Source: Lutjanus erythropterus
Taxonomy: Eukaryota > Chordata > Actinopteri > Lutjaniformes > Lutjanidae
Direction: 5' to 3'
DNA: 64,000 bases
NCBI GenBank assembly: GCA_020091685.1
Contig: CM034608.1
Coordinates: 3,777,590 to 3,841,589, forward strand
Part shown: positions 60,314-64,000 of the stretch, one piece after another
How positions within the stretch are numbered: position 1 is the first letter of the stretch
Layout of the letters: every line of letters starts with the position of its first letter
Notes under the pieces: model-generated
What the model was told of the DNA's origin: nothing
The model's database searches: none
The model's input: the letters and a program-made list of their open reading frames with translations, nothing else
Made by a program: the position numbers and the translations under genes

Positions 60314-61746
60314 CACGCTTAGAAATAAACGTTCCAAAAGGGTTCTTCCTGAAGAGCCGAGGTTCTACCCAGAACCATTTGCTTCTGAAAAGTCCTTCTT
60401 TGAAGGAAGGGTTCGTCCAGAGTTCTTGGTAGGACTAAAGTTTCCATTCAGAACTCTTTTAATCTATGGAATCCTCTTTAGAAGAAAGAATTCTTCATGA
60501 ATCCTTGAAGAACTTTTTTTCATTAAGGTTATGGTTCTTTGCACCATATTGTAAAAAGGTTCTTTGTAGAAAGCCCCAAATGTGTTCCAGACAAAACCCT
60601 TTGAATATAAAAATGTTCTCAATAGATCCCCATCAGTGGGTTCTAGATAAAACCCTTGATATATAAATGTTCTCAGCAGAACCCCCTGATTAGGTACTAG
60701 ACGAAGCTATTGGAATATAAAAAGGTTCTTGGTTGGATCCCATGGGTGGGTCTTTGTTAACACTCTTAGAAGGTGGAAAGAGTCTAGATAGAACCCCAAC
60801 AGAGGGTTCTGGGTGAAACCATTACATCATGGAAGGGTTCTGTGTAGAAGGTATAACCCTTTATGTTAGGTTCTTGGTAGAACCCTTTGAAAGGTTTCCA
60901 AATGGAACCTTTAGAACTCTTTTAGAAGAAAGAATTCTTTAAAGATTGTTGAACTTCTCAAAGAACTGTTTCATCAATGGTTTGTCAAGGGTTCTTTGTA
61001 CCATAATGTAAAGGGTTATTGATAGAACCCCTGGTTGGGATAAAGACAGAACCCCTAAAATATAAAAGGGCTATGAAACCTGTAGAATATAAAAGGCGTC
61101 TTAGTGGAACCCCCAAGGCCAGTTCTAGATAAAACCTTTGGAATATAAAAAGGTTCTTGGTAGGACCCCATGGGAGAGTTTTTTTTCGCACACTGAGAAG
61201 GCTCTGGATAGAACCCCCGGGGAGGGTTCTGGGTGGAACCATTACACTGTAGAAGGGTTCTCTGTAGAACCTCTCATAGGGACTTATGGGCAAAACCCTT
61301 CACATATGGTTCTACCCTTTATTTAGAGTGCTTGATAGAACCCTTTATAAGGGCTCAAGTGGAACCTTTTGAACCCTTTTTAGAACCAAAGTTCTTCAAG
61401 GATCTCAATTATCCTTGAAGAACTTTTTCATCAAGGGTTCGTCAAGGGTTGTTGGTAGAACTGCCTGAGGTGGTGGAAGACAAAACTATTGGAATATAAA
61501 AAGGTTCTTGATAGGACCTCATGGAAGGGTTCTTTTTAGCACCCTTAGAAGGTCTAAAGAGTGTGGATTGAACACCTAGAGAGGGATGTGGGTGAAAGGG
61601 TTCACTGCTGAACCTGCCATAGGGAGTTATGGGTAAAATCTTTCACAGATGGCTCTAGGTATAACCCTTCTTGTTGGGTTCTTGGTAGAGCCCCCTGAAA
61701 GGGTTCCAAGTGGAACCTTTGTAAAGGGTATATTTCTAAAAGTGTG
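60314..61746. mobile_element. DNA element filled with a GGTTCTTGGTAGAACCC minisatellite
   Basis: The ends cacgcttagaaataaacg and tatatttctaaaagtgtg are inverted copies. The interior is a dense, diverged array of words such as aaaggttcttggtaggaccc, gggttctgggtggaacc and agaacccttt, many of them self-complementary. Any open frames follow the repeat and are not genes. Confidence 0.78.
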
Positions 61747-61958
61747 ATTAATGCACAGGTGAGACTGGTCATGATAAAAGAACATGTTCATTTTTATCCT
61801 AAAAACATGATTTTTTATTAGGCACTGAACTATGACTTTGGCACAGGACTAAAGATGTCGAACATCAAGTTGAAAAGAATGATACCAGCAGTAGTACTTG
61901 TAGTATTGGTAACAGTAGTATCAGTATGTGTGATCATTGTGTCTGTGTGTCTCTACAG

Positions 61959-62107
61959 TCCAGGTTCCCAGCAGGGTGGAGTCTCTCCAAGCTGAGGCTC
62001 TGTCACCCACCTCCGTCCAGGTGAGCTGGGAGCCTCCCAGCCAACCAAACGGCCCCATCCTGGGCTACAGGCTGCTGTGGACCGAGAGCCCATCTGGCAA
62101 GGAGCAG
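61959..62107 (+). CDS. dcc: dcc exon: first half of fibronectin III domain 2
   Basis: This exon encodes the start of fibronectin III domain 2 of DCC. The acceptor is ctctacag (ending 61958). It enters in phase 1, with the split codon giving Leu before QVPSRVESLQAE, and continues with SPTSVQVSWEPP and GPILGYRLLWTE, the B and C strands with the core tryptophan. It ends in GKEQ, phase 0. The donor reads gtcaga, with C at +3, so it is weaker than the other donors here. It is supported by the exact frame continuation into the next exon only 97 bp away. Confidence 0.93.
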
Positions 62108-62204
62108 GTCAGACCACCAACCAGAGTAAAGAGTCAGAAATAAAATGTCTTACTTCTGGCTGTAAGCCTGTAAAGTGTAATGTGTCCTCTGCGTTTGTGT
62201 TCAG
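62108..62204 (+). other. dcc: 97-bp dcc intron within FN2
   Basis: Phase 0, from gtcaga to gtgttcag. No repeat is inside. Confidence 0.9.
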
Positions 62205-62343
62205 AGTGTGGAGGTGAGCGGACTGAACTACAAGATGGATGGACTCAACAAGTTCACAGAGTACACGGTCCGAGTTTTAGCGATCAACCGCTACGGACCA
62301 GGCACTGCCTCAGAGACCATCAGCGTCACCACGCAATCAGACG
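62205..62343 (+). CDS. dcc: dcc exon: second half of fibronectin III domain 2
   Basis: This exon completes FN2. The acceptor is gtgttcag (ending 62204) and the donor is gtgagc at 62344. It enters in phase 0 and leaves in phase 1. It reads SVEVSGLNYKMDGL, then the FN3 signature KFTEYTVRVLAINRYGPG and ends in TTQSD, closely matching DCC (KFTEY and NRYGPG). It is the last dcc exon in the window; the next should begin FN3 beyond base 64000. The 97-bp intron before it is the shortest in the window. Confidence 0.94.
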
Positions 62344-62890
62344 GTGAGCTTAACTTCTCCTCATTTATCACTCATTTTGAGAATTGGGGCAGATCTGTAT
62401 TTTGAGCAGGTTTTGATTTTTATAAACTATACTCTATATTTTAAAAGATCAAACTCTTGGTTATTCAACCTTGTAATGGGCCAACCTTCTAGTGATTCCC
62501 AATCCAATGTGGTAACTCACATATACATCAGTCAGTGAATGCATCATTGTGGCTTTCAGCACTGACATAATTTCAGTAGCATGTTTAATCTGGTTTTAAG
62601 TTCACTGAGTTCAGTACAGAACTGGCCTTAACAGTCACTGTAACACAAGGTTAACAGCACAGCAGCCTGTTATTTGCAACAGTTGTCACTTTGCCACAGA
62701 GCTGTCAGTCAGCAGTGAGCAGCTCCACTAACAGCTCCACTGATTCAGGCACAGCTCTGCAGTCAGGGCTGATTAGCATCAGTTTTACATATGTGCTTCA
62801 CAATTATTGGCTCCTTCATGGCTGTGTGTCTCAGAACAGCCCATCATTTTCATGCAAGTGCACGCTGTGCACATTATCTGCTGCTTTGTA
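62344..62890 (+). other. dcc: start of the next dcc intron
   Basis: No feature is recognised before the DNA element at 62891. The intron continues beyond the window end, and no further exon is visible to 64000. Confidence 0.7.
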
Positions 62891-63861
62891 AAGGGCCGTT
62901 CACACCAAGAACGATAACTATAACAATGACTGTAACAATAATAACGTGAGCGTCCACACTGATGAACGATAATGTTCTGTAAACAGTGGTTCCAGGCACA
63001 TGTGGCTCCAGTTAAGTCAGCAGCTCAGGAAAATATTGCCAGAGGTGCGGACACCAGTCACACAGAGTCACAAATTCAATGACTTTAGACACGACTTGAC
63101 AAAATAACAAAAGACTTTCAAATCCACTTGGATTTTAACACCAACGACTCGTGACTTCATTTGGACCTAAGCCCTTTAACTTGAAAATACTTGACACCGT
63201 GCCCTAAACCCAAAGATGAACAAGTCTGTTATTTAAAATGTGTCACCAATCAATTTGTTTCCTGAATCAACTAATATTAAAGTTATTCAATCTCAGCAAG
63301 TTGACACCATATTAAAAATATGATATTTTTCCTAAACCTACTTGTTAATCTAAATAAAAATTGACCCAAGTAGTTTTGGTACCTAAATCTAACCAACTAG
63401 TTTTGGTGCCTAACCCTAACAAAGTAGTTGTGATGTCTAAATCTAACCAAGTAGTTTTGGTGCCAAAATTTAATCAAATACTTTTGGTATGTAAACCTAC
63501 TCAAGTAGTTTTGGTGTCTAAATCTAACCAAGTAGTTTTTGTTTTTAAGTCTAACCAAGTCATTTTGCCTCAGGTAAAGTGATGTGTTTTTGCAGCCTAG
63601 TACTATGCTATAATGTTTATAAGTTGTAGGTTATACCCTGTAATTTGAGGTGGATTTTGATTGAATCAGCATTTCAACATTGGGTCAACATTTCTATCGT
63701 TCATAATCATTTTGAAAGTGATCCCGACTACATGGTTTGGCGCTGTCATTATTGTTATAGTTGTGGTCTGGAGTCCACCATCCACTTGACTTATAACCAT
63801 TTTTAAAACAATTTGTTTGTAATTATTGTTATAGTTATCATTCTTGGTGTTGATGGCCCTT
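62891..63861. mobile_element. TA-flanked DNA element with ends AAGGGCC
   Basis: The left end aagggccgttcacaccaaga then acgataactataacaat pairs with the right end attgttatagttatcattct then tggtgttgatggccctt, about 36 bp of imperfect inverted repeat. TA lies at both outer edges (62889-62890 and 63862-63863), as for Tc1/mariner-type insertions, although TA alone is weak evidence. The inside carries a 30-bp minisatellite. Confidence 0.82.
63361..63575 (+). repeat. 30-bp minisatellite, about seven copies
   Basis: The unit is close to aaccaagtagttttggtgcc plus taaatcta, repeated with substitutions and no frame change. It therefore gives an open frame with a ten-residue period (SNQVVLVPK-like). This is repeat-driven and not a gene. 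Confidence 0.88.
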
Positions 63862-63863
63862 TA

Positions 63864-64000
63864 CTCTACCGGTTTGCTCCAGCCAATAGGGTACTTTTAC
63901 AGCTCCCTCCACCACCACAGCCTCCTCTTTATTTTTTTTTTTGTATGTTTCCTTTGTAGTGAATTCTTCCTCTCAGCAGAATTCTAATTGCTCCTTGGAT
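63864..64000 (+). other. end of window, intronic
   Basis: A short T run lies at 63931-63942. Nothing else is seen. Confidence 0.5.

Larger units (their letters stand above)
57033..61958 (+). other. dcc: dcc intron between FN1 and FN2 (4.9 kb)
   Basis: This phase-1 intron lies at a domain border. Most of it is made of three DNA elements (57174, 58177 and 60314). The pieces 57542-58176 and 59842-60313 hold nothing I can define. Confidence 0.85.

Noticed and set aside
4379..62343. neogenin (neo1) as the gene identity
   Set aside because: The domain plan fits both paralogues, but motifs such as [19 protein letters not shown] and NRYGPG agree with DCC in my recollection. A formal alignment would settle it.
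63361..63582. 73-codon repeat peptide frame
   Set aside because: It is produced by a 30-bp minisatellite whose unit length is a multiple of three.

Overview
The window is vertebrate genomic DNA, almost certainly from a ray-finned (teleost) fish and probably a percomorph. The evidence is the split coding sequence of a netrin receptor, long introns full of CA/GT microsatellites, and several fish repeat types: a DANA/mermaid-like tRNA SINE, hAT and TTAA-flanked miniature elements, and LINE 3' ends. There are no operons, CRISPR arrays, rRNA genes or functional tRNA genes.

The only recognisable gene is dcc (deleted in colorectal cancer, netrin-1 receptor) on the + strand. Six consecutive coding exons are visible: 4379-4533 and 5910-6030 (fourth Ig domain), 47667-47826 and 56878-57032 (first fibronectin III domain), 61959-62107 and 62205-62343 (second fibronectin III domain). 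All splice phases agree (0, 1, 2, 1, 0, then out in phase 1), and the joined frame is open throughout. The gene continues past both window ends: Ig1-3 lie upstream, and FN3-6, the membrane segment and the cytoplasmic tail lie downstream. The intron at the Ig4/FN1 border is 41.6 kb; the one inside FN2 is only 97 bp. dcc is preferred over neogenin because several peptides match DCC more closely.

The introns hold mobile elements and tandem repeats. The clearest are a hAT-like element at 33946-35070 with a perfect 8-bp target duplication, nested in an older element; a 349-bp hAT-type MITE at 24097-24445 with a perfect 8-bp duplication; a palindromic TTAA-bounded family with copies at 21386, 27241 and 57174; a 1.67-kb element at 58177-59841 with three internal repeats of about 380 bp; and a TA-flanked element at 62891-63861. 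There is a 3-kb pyrimidine-biased tract at 40630-43640 and several local satellites with units of about 69 bp, 200 bp, 30 bp and degenerate AGC type.

Two items could be new coding features. One is an unassigned open frame bounded by good splice signals at 19319-19677, whose phases do not fit dcc. The other is an in-frame proline-rich extension upstream of the FN1 exon (47538-47666) that an alternative acceptor could add to dcc. Neither is proven by sequence alone. Most other long open frames are simple-repeat artefacts.
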